A stretch of DNA of 64,000 nucleotides from Candidatus Accumulibacter necessarius (GCA_017302435.1 JAFLDL010000028.1:1-64000), one strand, 5' to 3'; shown: positions 1 to 8,826, counted from the stretch's first letter. Notes: generated by a model not told the origin, from the letters alone. Numbers and translations are program-made.

Positions 1-211
1 AAGGTCTTGCGATCCCCTGCTTTCCTGCTCACAGAATATGCGGTATTAGCGTAACTTTCGCTACGTTATCCCCCACTCCAGGGCACGTTCCGATGCTTTA
101 CTCACCCGTTCGCCACTCGCCACCAGGGTTGCCCCCGTGCTGCCGTTCGACTTGCATGTGTAAGGCATGCCGCCAGCGTTTAATCTGAGCCAGGATCAAA
201 CTCTTCAGTTC
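1..211 (-). rRNA. rrs: 16S ribosomal RNA, 5' end only (cut by window edge)
   Basis: The reverse complement contains the universal 16S 5' motif AGAGTTTGATCCTGGCTCAG (185-204) followed by the conserved first helices. About 211 nt of the 5' domain is present and the gene runs off the left edge. The 5' end at about 211 is set by alignment to the start of E. coli 16S. Transcription is leftward, behind the boxA at 362-373 and the promoter at 576-604. Confidence 0.97.
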
Positions 212-361
212 AATTCCTAAAACTCTCGCTCGACGTACTATCAACCCGGATTCCTCCAGATCAACAGCTTGTTTCATCAGTGCGAGTCCTACCTCTATCC
301 GTCAACAATCCGCTCGCGCAGATCGCCCCAGATCAAGAACCCACACCTATCGGTTGTCTAG

Positions 362-373
362 TTTTTAAAGAGC
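362..373 (-). promoter_or_regulatory. boxA antitermination element of the rRNA leader
   Basis: The minus strand reads GCTCTTTAAAAA, close to the Nus-dependent boxA consensus (TGCTCTTTAACA). It sits directly after the CCA end of tRNA-fMet and about 150 nt before the 16S gene, the normal place for rRNA antitermination signals. Confidence 0.7.
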
Positions 374-450
374 TGGTTGCGGGAACAGGATTTGAACCTG
401 TGACCTTCGGGTTATGAGCCCGACGAGCTGCCAGACTGCTCCACCCCGCG
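374..450 (-). tRNA. initiator tRNA-Met (CAT)
   Basis: A 77-nt tRNA with encoded CCA. The acceptor starts with C opposite A (the unpaired 1-72 position of bacterial initiators), and the anticodon stem has the three G-C pairs around CTCATAA. These two features separate it from elongator tRNA-Met. It lies between the rRNA-type promoter (576-604) and the 16S gene, so it is probably the first gene of the rRNA transcript. Confidence 0.95.
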
Positions 451-575
451 ACTGTAAAGACCAATTGCCAAAAGAGCAAAACACTCCTCTTTTATCTTGC
501 GCACATTGTTTTCCACAAGTAGATCAATTTGTGCTCTCTATCTAGAGAAAACTGGCGGTGCTGCGAAGAGGGAGC

Positions 576-604
576 ATTGTAGCAGTGCTCGAATTGCCCG
601 TCAA
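576..604 (-). promoter_or_regulatory. sigma-70 promoter for tRNA-fMet and 16S rRNA
   Basis: On the minus strand TTGACG (599-604) is separated by exactly 17 nt from TACAAT (576-581). A C-rich discriminator follows, as in stringently controlled stable-RNA promoters. No comparable promoter is visible between the tRNA and the 16S gene. Confidence 0.75.
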
Positions 605-840
605 CACTCAAGCACGAAATTTGGAGATCGAAAAGCCGGCGCAACTCCTACATCCGAAGGCCAGGGTAGCGATTCTCGAATAGGCGAAGAGCTTGCGCTT
701 CTTTCCGCAAGACAGAATTCAGCTGAACAGTGTTGTAGCAAAGTCCAAGTGGAGACTTCCGCCAAGAGAGCCCTATCGAGGAGGGGCGTCCAAGGGGCAG
801 GGGAGGCTCACGAGACAGGCGGTGCTGCTAGCAGCCTTAC

Positions 841-852
841 ATGGTCGCCCCT
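841..852 (+). repeat. IS1111 subterminal inverted repeat, 3'-end copy
   Basis: ATGGTCGCCCCT, a perfect inverted partner of 2293-2304. Only three bases (838-840) separate it from the junction with the host repeat. Confidence 0.85.
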
Positions 853-964
853 GGGTTTGCCAGGCATTCAATTGGTGACGGTTCGAAGGGTAAAGATTGC
901 AGCCATACATTCGGACTTTGATCGAGGCGATGCCTCTGTCCCTGATGGAATTCGCTGATCGATG

Positions 965-1007
965 CCTCATCAGTCGGACGCGCTTGAAGCGCGAGGCTGC
1001 TATCAGG
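965..1007 (-). ncRNA. putative bridge RNA target-binding loop of the IS1111-group element
   Basis: On the minus strand an outer stem (CCTGAT with ATGAGG, one mismatch) encloses an internal loop and an inner hairpin (CGCGC-TTCAA-GCGCG, 979-993). One loop side reads TAGCAGCCT (994-1002), identical to the left half of the target. The other contains GTCCGAC (973-979), the complement of the right half GTCGGAC. Thus 16 of 18 target bases are encoded, one half in sense and the other as complement, as in IS110-family bridge RNAs. The RNA's full extent and the donor-binding loop could not be settled by eye. Confidence 0.7.
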
Positions 1008-1120
1008 TTGAATCGACCACGGTCTTACCTGCCTTGCCATCACGTCATGACCGCCTGAGCAATCGGTGGGGGTTACTCCTCTACAACGACAAAAAGCGGT
1101 GGTGGTGCTGCGATATCGCA

Positions 1121-1185
1121 GGGTTGTCCATAGGCGCTCGCGAGCGCGCCCCATACGCTGGCGAGCGAGCGCCTGTGGGCAACCC
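1121..1185. repeat. 65-bp inverted repeat just after the IS1111 recombinase gene
   Basis: The 21-nt arms at 1121-1141 and 1165-1185 match at 19 positions. Read as plus-strand RNA, both differences become G-U pairs, so the hairpin would be fully paired; read as minus-strand RNA they are A-C mismatches. It starts 5 nt past the recombinase stop codon and may be a terminator, part of the element's guide RNA, or a protein-binding site. A 14-bp palindrome (1108-1121) touches it. Confidence 0.7.
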
Positions 1186-1189
1186 GTGT

Positions 1190-2221
1190 TCATGCCGCCG
1201 ACGGTTCATAGCCTGGCTGGTAGTCTCGCTCGTAAGCCAGCAGCGCCCAGACGATGCGGGCGTTCTTGTTCGCCAAGGCCACTGCCGCGACGTTTTTGTT
1301 GCGCCGGCCGATCAGCTGCGCCAGCCAGCTTTGCGCATAACTCGCCTTGCGCTCGGCTACCCGTATCACCGCCCGAGCACCGTGGATCAGCAGTGTGCGC
1401 AAATAGGTATCGCCGTGCTTGCTGATGCCCAGAAGCCACTGCTTGCCGCCACTGGAGTGTTGCTTGGGGACCAATCCCAGCCAGGCCGACAGCTGCCGTC
1501 CGTTCTCGAAACTCTTCGCATCCCCAACTGATGCCACCAGCGCGCTCGCCGTGATCGGACCGATGCCGGGAATCTGTGCGAGCTTCTTGCTTGCCTTATT
1601 TTCCCGGTGCCAGACTTGGATCTGCACCTCCAGTTCGCCCACTTGGCGGTCGAGTTCCTTCAGGTGATCCCCGAGTCGCTGCAGCAATTGGCGGAAGGCG
1701 CCCGGCAGTCCGTTCTCACCGTCCTCCAGGATATCCGGCAGGCGCTTGGCGATATGGCCGATTCCCTGCGGGATGATGATCCCGTATTCGGCTAATAGCC
1801 CCCGGATCTGATTGGCCTGCGCCGTGCGCGCCTTGACGAAGCCCTGGCGGGCACGATGCATCGCCAAGATCGCCTGTTGCTCGCCGTTCTTGATGGGAAC
1901 GAAGCGCATATTGGGACGGCCCACCGCTTCGCAGATCGCTTCGGCATCTGCGGCGTCGTTCTTGTTCGTCTTGACGTAAGGTTTGACGAACTGCGGGGCC
2001 ATCAGCTTTACGGTATGCCCGAACGCTTCCAGCTTCCTCGCCCAGTGATGCGCGCTGCCGCACGCTTCCATGCCGATCAGGCAGGGTGGCAGGGTGGCGA
2101 AAAACGACGCTACCTGCTCGCGCTTGAGCGGCTTCCTGAGCACGGCCTTGCCTCGTTCATCCACGCCATGTACCTGGAACACGTTCTTTGCCAGATCGAT
2201 ACCAACTGTCGTAATCTTCAT
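1190..2221 (-). CDS. IS110/IS1111 family recombinase (DEDD transposase)
   Basis: This 343-residue protein cuts and rejoins DNA for the surrounding IS element. The N-terminal RuvC-like DEDD domain is visible: Asp9 in VGIDLAKN, Glu52 in IGMEACGS, and Asp89/Asp92 in TNKNDAADAE. The C-terminal part holds the family's GxGPITA helix-hairpin-helix motif (about 219-226) and a SSGGKQ segment (about 256-260) with the conserved nucleophile serine region. The ATG at 2221 was chosen over an upstream in-frame codon because AGGAG precedes it and family members begin MKITTVGID. The gene is intact and full length, so the element may still be active. Confidence 0.93.
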   Translation of the reverse strand: MKITTVGIDLAKNVFQVHGVDERGKAVLRKPLKREQVASFFATLPPCLIGMEACGSAHHWARKLEAFGHTVKLMAPQFVKPYVKTNKNDAADAEAICEAVGRPNMRFVPIKNGEQQAILAMHRARQGFVKARTAQANQIRGLLAEYGIIIPQGIGHIAKRLPDILEDGENGLPGAFRQLLQRLGDHLKELDRQVGELEVQIQVWHRENKASKKLAQIPGIGPITASALVASVGDAKSFENGRQLSAWLGLVPKQHSSGGKQWLLGISKHGDTYLRTLLIHGARAVIRVAERKASYAQSWLAQLIGRRNKNVAAVALANKNARIVWALLAYERDYQPGYEPSAA

Positions 2222-2292
2222 CTCGGTCGCCTCTCCTACTTGCTGGTGGAAATATCGCATCTCCACTTTGGCACTCAGATGCCGTTTCGGGA

Positions 2293-2304
2293 AGGGGCGA
2301 CCAT
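2293..2304 (-). repeat. IS1111 subterminal inverted repeat, 5'-end copy
   Basis: On the minus strand ATGGTCGCCCCT, seven bases inside the element end at 2311. It matches 841-852 in inverted orientation. Confidence 0.85.
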
Positions 2305-2380
2305 CCCATTAGTCGGACTTTCGGCCTGCGCCCTGCCGAACATGCTATGATCATAGCAGTTCAATCAACCGGGGTCCGAC

Positions 2381-3739
2381 ATTTCCCAGTTCATCGTCAC
2401 CGACCGTAAGACCGACTACCTGCTACCGCCGTCACTGGACGATTGGCTGAACCAGGATCACTTGGCGCGATTCATCGTGGAGGTAGTCGACCAGATGGAC
2501 CTGTTGAAGCTGACGCGACAGTACGCTGGACGTGGATCGAAGGCGTACCATCCGGCGACCCTGCTGGCAATTCTGGTCTATGGCTACGCCACGGGTATTT
2601 TCTCCAGCCGCAAGCTGGAGCGGGCAACCTACGATTCGGTGGCCTTCCGCTACATTGCTGCCGGCAGCCATCCCGATCACGACAGCCTGGCGACGTTCCG
2701 CCGGCGTTTTCTTGACGAACTGAGCGACCTGTTCCTGCAGGTCCTGAAGATGGCCAAGGAAATGAAACTGCTCAAGCTGGGAAACGTCTCTCTTGACGGC
2801 ACGAAGATCGAAGCCAACGCCTCACGGCACAGCGCGCTCTCGCACGGACACATCGAGAAGCTGGAAGCCCAGCTCGAGGCCGAGGTGCAGGAGCTCTTCG
2901 CCCTGGAGGAACAGGCGGATCAAGCCGACGTTCCGGACGGCGTCATCCTGCCCAAAGAAATCAAGCGCCGCGAAGATCGGTTGGCGGCGATGGCAGTAGC
3001 CAAGGCGAAGATTGCTGCCCGGGCCGAGGAGCGCTATCAGCGAGAGAAAGCCGAGTACGACGAAACAATGGCGCGGCGCGCGGCCAAGGAAGAAGCGGCC
3101 GGCAAGAAGTTGGGCGGCAAGCCGCCGAAAGCCCCCGAGCCTGGCGCACGGGACACTGACCAGATCAATCTGACCGACGAAGAATCCCGCATCATGCCGG
3201 TGGCCGGTGGCGGCTTCGAACAAGCGTACAACGCCCAGGCCGGGGTTGATGCGGCGACGATGCTGGTGGTCGCGGTCGGCGTAACGCAAGCCCCCAATGA
3301 CAAAGAGCAGGTCGAGCCGATGCTGGCGACGCTCAAGGCACAAGCCGAGGTACTGGGCCCCGTGGAAAGTCTGATCGCCGACAGTGGCTTCTGCAGCGAG
3401 AAGAACATCACGGCGTGCGAGGCAGCCGGCATCGATCCCGTGATCGCGGTAGCTCGCGACGAACACCATCCGGACTGGCGGGAGCGGCACAGCGAACCGG
3501 CGCCGCTGCCGGCGAATGCGACACCCGTACAGGCTGTGTCGCATCGCTTGAAGACTAAAGCCGGACGAGCGCTCTACGCCTTGCGCAAGCAGACGGTAGA
3601 GCCGGTCTTCAGCATTATCAAATCGGTCATGGGCTTTCGCCAGTTCTCGCTGCGTGGATTGAAGAAGGTCACGGGCGAGTGGCCGCTGGCCTGCCTGGCG
3701 TGGAACGTGAAGTGCATGACCAAATTGCGCCCACAGTAG
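2381..3739 (+). CDS. IS1182 family transposase (start codon doubtful)
   Basis: A DDE transposase of about 452 residues. The catalytic residues are present: Asp in SLDGTKIEANAS, Asp in IADSGFCSEKN, and Glu in QTVEPVFSIIK, followed by the usual FRQFSLRGL ending. A charged coiled-coil stretch lies between the first two. Homologous sequence (SQFIVTDRKTDYLLPP) reads in frame from 2384, but the codon where family members normally have ATG is ATT (2381-2383). The next possible starts are weaker or internal (TTG at 2462). The IS1111 insertion has also removed whatever promoter lay left of this element. Expression is therefore doubtful although the body of the gene is intact. Confidence 0.8.
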   Translation: MSQFIVTDRKTDYLLPPSLDDWLNQDHLARFIVEVVDQMDLLKLTRQYAGRGSKAYHPATLLAILVYGYATGIFSSRKLERATYDSVAFRYIAAGSHPDHDSLATFRRRFLDELSDLFLQVLKMAKEMKLLKLGNVSLDGTKIEANASRHSALSHGHIEKLEAQLEAEVQELFALEEQADQADVPDGVILPKEIKRREDRLAAMAVAKAKIAARAEERYQREKAEYDETMARRAAKEEAAGKKLGGKPPKAPEPGARDTDQINLTDEESRIMPVAGGGFEQAYNAQAGVDAATMLVVAVGVTQAPNDKEQVEPMLATLKAQAEVLGPVESLIADSGFCSEKNITACEAAGIDPVIAVARDEHHPDWRERHSEPAPLPANATPVQAVSHRLKTKAGRALYALRKQTVEPVFSIIKSVMGFRQFSLRGLKKVTGEWPLACLAWNVKCMTKLRPQ

Positions 3740-3835
3740 GGAAAAACGAGGGGAAGGCCGTCGAAAAGGCAGGAAAATCGACGAAATCTGGCTTCTTCAT
3801 TCCGCATTGTGAAGTTTGCCGGTTTTCCGGACTCT

Positions 3836-3852
3836 AAGTCCGACAGGCTGCT
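3836..3852 (+). repeat. right terminal inverted repeat of the IS1182-like element
   Basis: AAGTCCGACAGGCTGCT; the inverse of the left repeat (830-837 plus 2312-2320) and identical to a solo copy at 37532-37548. Confidence 0.85.
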
Positions 3853-3929
3853 CGACTTTGTCCCCGGGCGACTACGAGCAGGATGGCCCGGAGCTACTCC
3901 GGCCCCACTGCTCCAAACCCCACACGACA

Positions 3930-4325
3930 GAGTCATGACGGCCTTTTGTAAGCGTCTGAAAACCGGGCTTCTTGGGTGCATTTTCTGGGGACAGGATCGC
4001 TTCGGTTCTATGTCGGCGAGGTTCTTAATGAGTTCGTTGCCGAGGAAGGCGAAATTGCCGAGGGCGTCCAGCCCTTGAAGGAGCCAGCGTCCGAGGGTTC
4101 GCTTGAGGCAAGGCAAAGTGTCGCCACGTTTGGTGAAGCAATGCGCGGGTGTTGCGTTCGAGCGATTCGCTGGCGGCATGGACGGCCAGAGCGCTGAGGT
4201 TATCGCAGAAGACTGCAGAGGACTCTTGCGCCAAAGTTTTGTTGTGCGGCCAGCCGGGACATGCCCGCAAGTGTTACAGGGCCAGACGGTGCTTGATCGG
4301 TTTGAACAAGTCGGCGACATTCACG
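3930..4325 (-). pseudogene. decayed transposase C-terminal fragment, possibly IS4-like
   Basis: The minus strand holds transposase-like protein sequence split over two frames. A segment from about 4320 to 4160 includes a KHRLAL-like stretch, a stop codon and then FCDNLSALAVHAASESLERN. After a frame change it continues as LKRTLGRWLLQGLDALGNFAF towards about 3940. The pattern (K-RLALxHL, then CDNLxALAV) recalls the C-terminal end of some IS4-type DDE transposases, but the family call is weak. No start, no full domain and no clear ends remain. The remnant fills the space between the IS1182-like element and the groES promoter. Confidence 0.45.
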
Positions 4326-4405
4326 GCATTACTCGGTGGCCGCGCCTATTCTCTGGCGAGATCCGCGGCAACGACGACTTCTCAGGCCCCCATCGGCATC
4401 CAGGT

Positions 4406-4435
4406 CTTGAAATTCTCCCTCCTCAGCCCTATTAT
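4406..4435 (+). promoter_or_regulatory. groESL promoter, sigma-70 and sigma-32-like elements overlapping
   Basis: TTGAAA (4407-4412), 17 nt, then TATTAT (4430-4435) forms a good sigma-70 promoter. The same stretch reads CTTGAAA, 14 nt, CCCTATTA, which resembles the heat-shock sigma-32 pattern (CTTGAAA, 11-16 nt, CCCCATNT). It lies about 115 nt before groES and overlaps the CIRCE operator. Confidence 0.7.
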
Positions 4436-4461
4436 TAGCAGTCGTTAGCAATGAGTGCTAA
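4435..4461 (+). promoter_or_regulatory. CIRCE operator (HrcA binding site)
   Basis: TTAGCAGTC, nine bases, GAGTGCTAA. It differs from the consensus TTAGCACTC-N9-GAGTGCTAA at one position. It starts on the last base of the -10 box, so HrcA bound here would block transcription of groESL until heat shock or protein misfolding. Confidence 0.9.
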
Positions 4462-4548
4462 CCCCCTTCCTCCTCGATCGAGTGTCCATGATCGGGGAAC
4501 CCTAGTAGTTGGTGTCCGTTTTTTGTGCTTAAACCAAGGAGAAACTGC

Positions 4549-4839
4549 ATGAAGATTCGTCCGTTGCATGATCGCGTGATCGTCAAACGTCTTGAAGAGG
4601 AGCGCAGGACCGCCTCCGGTATCGTCATCCCGGACACAGCCGCCGAAAAGCCTGACCAAGGCGAGATTCGCGCCGTTGGCAATGGCAAAGTGCTTGAGGA
4701 TGGAAGTGTCCGTGCTCTGGCAGTGAAGGTGGGTGACCGCGTCCTGTTTGGCAAGTACGCTGGTCAGACCGTCAAGGTTGAGGGAGATGAGCTGCTCGTT
4801 ATGCGTGAAGAAGACATTATGGGCGTCATCGAGTCATAG
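4549..4839 (+). CDS. groES: co-chaperonin GroES
   Basis: A 96-residue protein that caps the GroEL ring during ATP-driven protein folding in the cytoplasm. It starts [10 protein letters not shown] and has the mobile loop (about residues 16-33, [13 protein letters not shown]) that touches GroEL, and the GKYAG and EDIMGVIES segments typical of the family. The ATG at 4549 was chosen over an in-frame upstream codon because AAGGAG lies 8 nt before it and the length is standard. It is the first gene of the groES-groEL operon under the CIRCE/sigma-32-like promoter. Confidence 0.98.
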   Translation: MKIRPLHDRVIVKRLEEERRTASGIVIPDTAAEKPDQGEIRAVGNGKVLEDGSVRALAVKVGDRVLFGKYAGQTVKVEGDELLVMREEDIMGVIES

Positions 4840-4911
4840 GCTCGCTGCCCCCCGGGGTTCAGCCTACCGAGCCATACCACTCAGTTTTTCGTTTTCGATT
4901 CAAATTACTAA

Positions 4912-6585
<1,674 letters not shown>

Positions 6586-6610
6586 GTTTCCACCGAAAGC
6601 TCTTGTCCAA

Positions 6611-6639
6611 GAAAAACCCCGCTACGGCGGGGTTTTTCT
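6611..6639. terminator. bidirectional rho-independent terminator between groEL and ppiD
   Basis: The stem CCCCGC-TACG-GCGGGG is flanked by an A run on the left and TTTTT on the right, so it can end transcription of groEL from the left and of ppiD from the right. Confidence 0.9.
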
Positions 6640-6664
6640 TTAGCCGGAAAAACGACTACCCGAC

Positions 6665-8572
6665 TTACCGCTCGCCGCCTTCCAACGCCGACTTGTTGAT
6701 GTCGATCTTGTATTGCTGGCGAAGCCCTGTCACGTAGGCGGCAAAATCCTCCTGACCAACGATGGTGCCATACTCTCGCTGCAGTGCCTGGCGCCGGTTG
6801 TCATCGATCTTTTCCGGATGGCTGACGGCGATGATCTTGTAAAGCATGTAGTTGCCGCCGTCCACCTCTGCGCCAACGTAAACCGGCAGTTTCTTAACGT
6901 CGGCTTGGAAGATCGCTTTCAGCGCCACGGCCGGTAGCTGCCGAACTGCCTGCCGCGAAACCTTCCCGACCGGAGACCAGGCTATCTTGTCCTCGGCACC
7001 CTGCTGCAACGCACTGACTCTGTCCTCCCCTGCAGCACGCGCCAACGCGGACGCCTGCTTTGCCTTCAGCGCGACCTCGATCTCTGCCTTGACCGCTTCG
7101 AATGGCTTGGTGACGGCTGGACGGTGCTCATTGACCCGTGCCGCCAGCAGTGTGTTCGGCGCAACCTCTACCACTTCGGTATTGCGCCTGTTTTTCAACG
7201 AGTCATCCGAGAATATCGCCGCCAGAACCTTCTGGTTGCCAAGCTGGCCCAATGCCGCGAGCAATTCCGGGGCAGGACTGCGCGGCAACCAGTCCGATTG
7301 CCGGACTTTCAGCCCGAACTTCTCGGCGGCCGGCAGCAAGCTGTCGGACTGCTCGTAGACCATGTTGGTGAAGGCCTCAGCGGCTTCTGCAAACCGCCGC
7401 GAAGCAGCCTGGCGTCTCAGTTCATCTTCGATTTCCGAACGGACCTCAGCAAGCGAACGCTGCTTTCCTGGCTTTACGCCCGTCAGCCTGATAATGTGAT
7501 AACCGAACTCCGACTGGACCAACGTGGACAGTTCGTTCTCGCGCAGCTTGAAGACCGCATCCTCAAACGGCTTGACCATCATTCCCCGACCAAAAAACCC
7601 CAGATCCCCCCCCTTCTCGGCCGAACCTGGGTCCTCGGAGTACTGCCTGGCCAGTTCGGCAAACCGGGTCGGCGACTTCTGAACTTCCTGCAGCAGACCT
7701 TCCGCCTTTGCTCTTGCCTTTTCCTTGTCCGTATCGCCACTCGCCAGGATCAGAATGTGGCTCGCGCGCCTCTCCTCCGCCTGCTGATAGCGCTCCTTGT
7801 GGCTCTCATACCAGGCGGTCACTTCGGCAGCGCTGGGCGTAAGCTGCGCGGAGAGACTGTCAAGAGACAGCACAAGGTAGTCGACCCTCACCTGTTCCGC
7901 CATTTCAAAGCGATTCGCGTTCTCTTCGTAATACGTCTGGAGCGCCGGCACCACCACCTTGACCTTACCGGCAAACTGTTCCGGACCGATCCGCCACTCG
8001 GCAACTTGCCGCTCCTCAGCTTGCGTGCGCAGCATCCTATCACTCACCGTGCTGCCTGCAATGCCCGTATCAGCAATTGCACCGACCAGCTGCTGAAGCG
8101 TCAGATCCTGCCGTAACTGAGCCTCGAACTGAGCTTGCGACATGCCTTGCGACGCCAGGGCAGCCTGATAACGGGCCATTGAGAACTGTCCGTTTTCCTG
8201 CAATGCGGGAATCTTGCTGATGACACCTCGCAGCAGATCATCGCTGGCGCCAAGCCGCTGCTTGTTCGCCTCGAGAAGTAGCAGGCGCTGATCTATCAGG
8301 GAATTGAGAACTGCAAGCTTGGCTGCCGGAGTGTTCATCGACTCGGGTGAAAAACTCGGTCCCAGCACTTGCCGCAAGCGATCCTGCTGGGCACGCCATG
8401 CCTGATCGAACTGCTGCTTGGTGATCTTCGAGTCTCCAACACTTGCCAGATCAGCGCCTGCCCCGGCATTGCGCACATACGAGTCAACACCCCAAAAGGC
8501 GAAGGGCAAGGTAATCAAGGCAAGAAATACCTGGACAACTCTCTTGTTATTGCGAACGGCGTCAAAGAACAT
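6665..8572 (-). CDS. ppiD: periplasmic folding chaperone PpiD (SurA/PpiC family)
   Basis: A 635-residue inner-membrane-anchored folding factor that works on proteins leaving the Sec translocon. A short cytoplasmic start is followed by one membrane segment (about residues 13-30), a SurA-like N-terminal chaperone region (about 35-200), and a parvulin PpiC domain (about 265-365, with ASHILI and GDLGFFGRGMMVKPFE). The C-terminal region is diverse, as in relatives. The gene stands downstream of tRNA-Asp, separated by a terminator. In E. coli it is also next to lon, through hupB, which is absent here. Confidence 0.93.
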   Translation of the reverse strand: MFFDAVRNNKRVVQVFLALITLPFAFWGVDSYVRNAGAGADLASVGDSKITKQQFDQAWRAQQDRLRQVLGPSFSPESMNTPAAKLAVLNSLIDQRLLLLEANKQRLGASDDLLRGVISKIPALQENGQFSMARYQAALASQGMSQAQFEAQLRQDLTLQQLVGAIADTGIAGSTVSDRMLRTQAEERQVAEWRIGPEQFAGKVKVVVPALQTYYEENANRFEMAEQVRVDYLVLSLDSLSAQLTPSAAEVTAWYESHKERYQQAEERRASHILILASGDTDKEKARAKAEGLLQEVQKSPTRFAELARQYSEDPGSAEKGGDLGFFGRGMMVKPFEDAVFKLRENELSTLVQSEFGYHIIRLTGVKPGKQRSLAEVRSEIEDELRRQAASRRFAEAAEAFTNMVYEQSDSLLPAAEKFGLKVRQSDWLPRSPAPELLAALGQLGNQKVLAAIFSDDSLKNRRNTEVVEVAPNTLLAARVNEHRPAVTKPFEAVKAEIEVALKAKQASALARAAGEDRVSALQQGAEDKIAWSPVGKVSRQAVRQLPAVALKAIFQADVKKLPVYVGAEVDGGNYMLYKIIAVSHPEKIDDNRRQALQREYGTIVGQEDFAAYVTGLRQQYKIDINKSALEGGER

Positions 8573-8606
8573 GGTAATAGCCCACTAACGTGCGTTGAAG
8601 CGAAAA

Positions 8607-8633
8607 CAAAAAAAGGCGAACTTGCGTTCGCCT
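8607..8633 (-). terminator. rho-independent terminator after tRNA-Asp
   Basis: On the minus strand AGGCGAAC-GCAA-GTTCGCCT is followed by a run of T. It lies between tRNA-Asp and ppiD, so it should end the tRNA transcript and leave ppiD dependent on read-through or its own promoter. Confidence 0.85.
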
Positions 8634-8641
8634 TTCGGCAG

Positions 8642-8718
8642 TGGCGGAGTGGACGGGACTCGAACCCGCGACCCCCGGCGTGACAGGCCGGTATTCTAAC
8701 CAACTGAACTACCACTCC
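8642..8718 (-). tRNA. tRNA-Asp (GTC)
   Basis: A 77-nt cloverleaf with encoded CCA. The anticodon loop CTGTCAC gives GTC, and the sequence closely follows E. coli tRNA-Asp. It is 32 nt downstream of tRNA-Val. Confidence 0.96.
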
Positions 8719-8750
8719 CGAATGTACTGCAGAACTCCTCTTGCTCTTCC

Positions 8751-8826
8751 TGGTGGGTGCTGACGGGCTCGAACCGCCGACATCCAGCTTGTAAGGCTAG
8801 CGCTCTACCAACTGAGCTAAGCACCC
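8751..8826 (-). tRNA. tRNA-Val (TAC)
   Basis: A 76-nt tRNA with encoded CCA. The anticodon loop CTTACAA gives TAC, and the T-arm and acceptor match valine tRNAs. It lies 140 nt downstream of lon and just ahead of tRNA-Asp; no strong promoter of its own was visible. Confidence 0.96.

Larger units (their letters stand above)
838..2311 (-). mobile_element. IS110 family element, IS1111 group
   Basis: The ends were found by rejoining the split repeat of the host IS. The 12-bp motif ATGGTCGCCCCT occurs as subterminal inverted repeats at 841-852 and, reversed, at 2293-2304. They lie 3 nt from one end and 7 nt from the other, the asymmetric layout I know from IS1111-group elements such as IS4321/IS5075. 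There is no target duplication. The element is 1474 bp, with one recombinase gene (minus strand) and a long non-coding 3' end of about 350 nt, where this group encodes its guide RNA. Confidence 0.88.
830..3852 (+). mobile_element. IS1182-like insertion sequence, interrupted by an IS1111-group element
   Basis: The right end carries AAGTCCGACAGGCTGCT (3836-3852). The matching left end AGCAGCCTGTCGGACTT is split into 830-837 and 2312-2320 by a 1474-bp insertion. Removing the insertion leaves about 1549 bp with 17-bp perfect terminal inverted repeats and one transposase gene. No clear target-site duplication is visible (left flank ...GCTGCT, right flank CGAC...), so the exact ends could be a base or two off. 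Confidence 0.8.

Noticed and set aside
904..915. A possible donor-binding guide near CATACATTCGG
   Set aside because: Only six bases span the element junction; too short to call without a covariance model.
497..958. Open frames in the region between the rRNA promoter and the IS element
   Set aside because: They run across the promoter and the IS boundary and look like random frames; no protein pattern.
960..1010. The match to target sequence inside the IS1111 element read as another IS end
   Set aside because: The two halves are separated by a hairpin and lie in opposite senses, which fits a guide loop but not a transposon end.
7124..8116. A 330-codon open frame opposite ppiD
   Set aside because: Antisense to a clear gene and without recognisable motifs.
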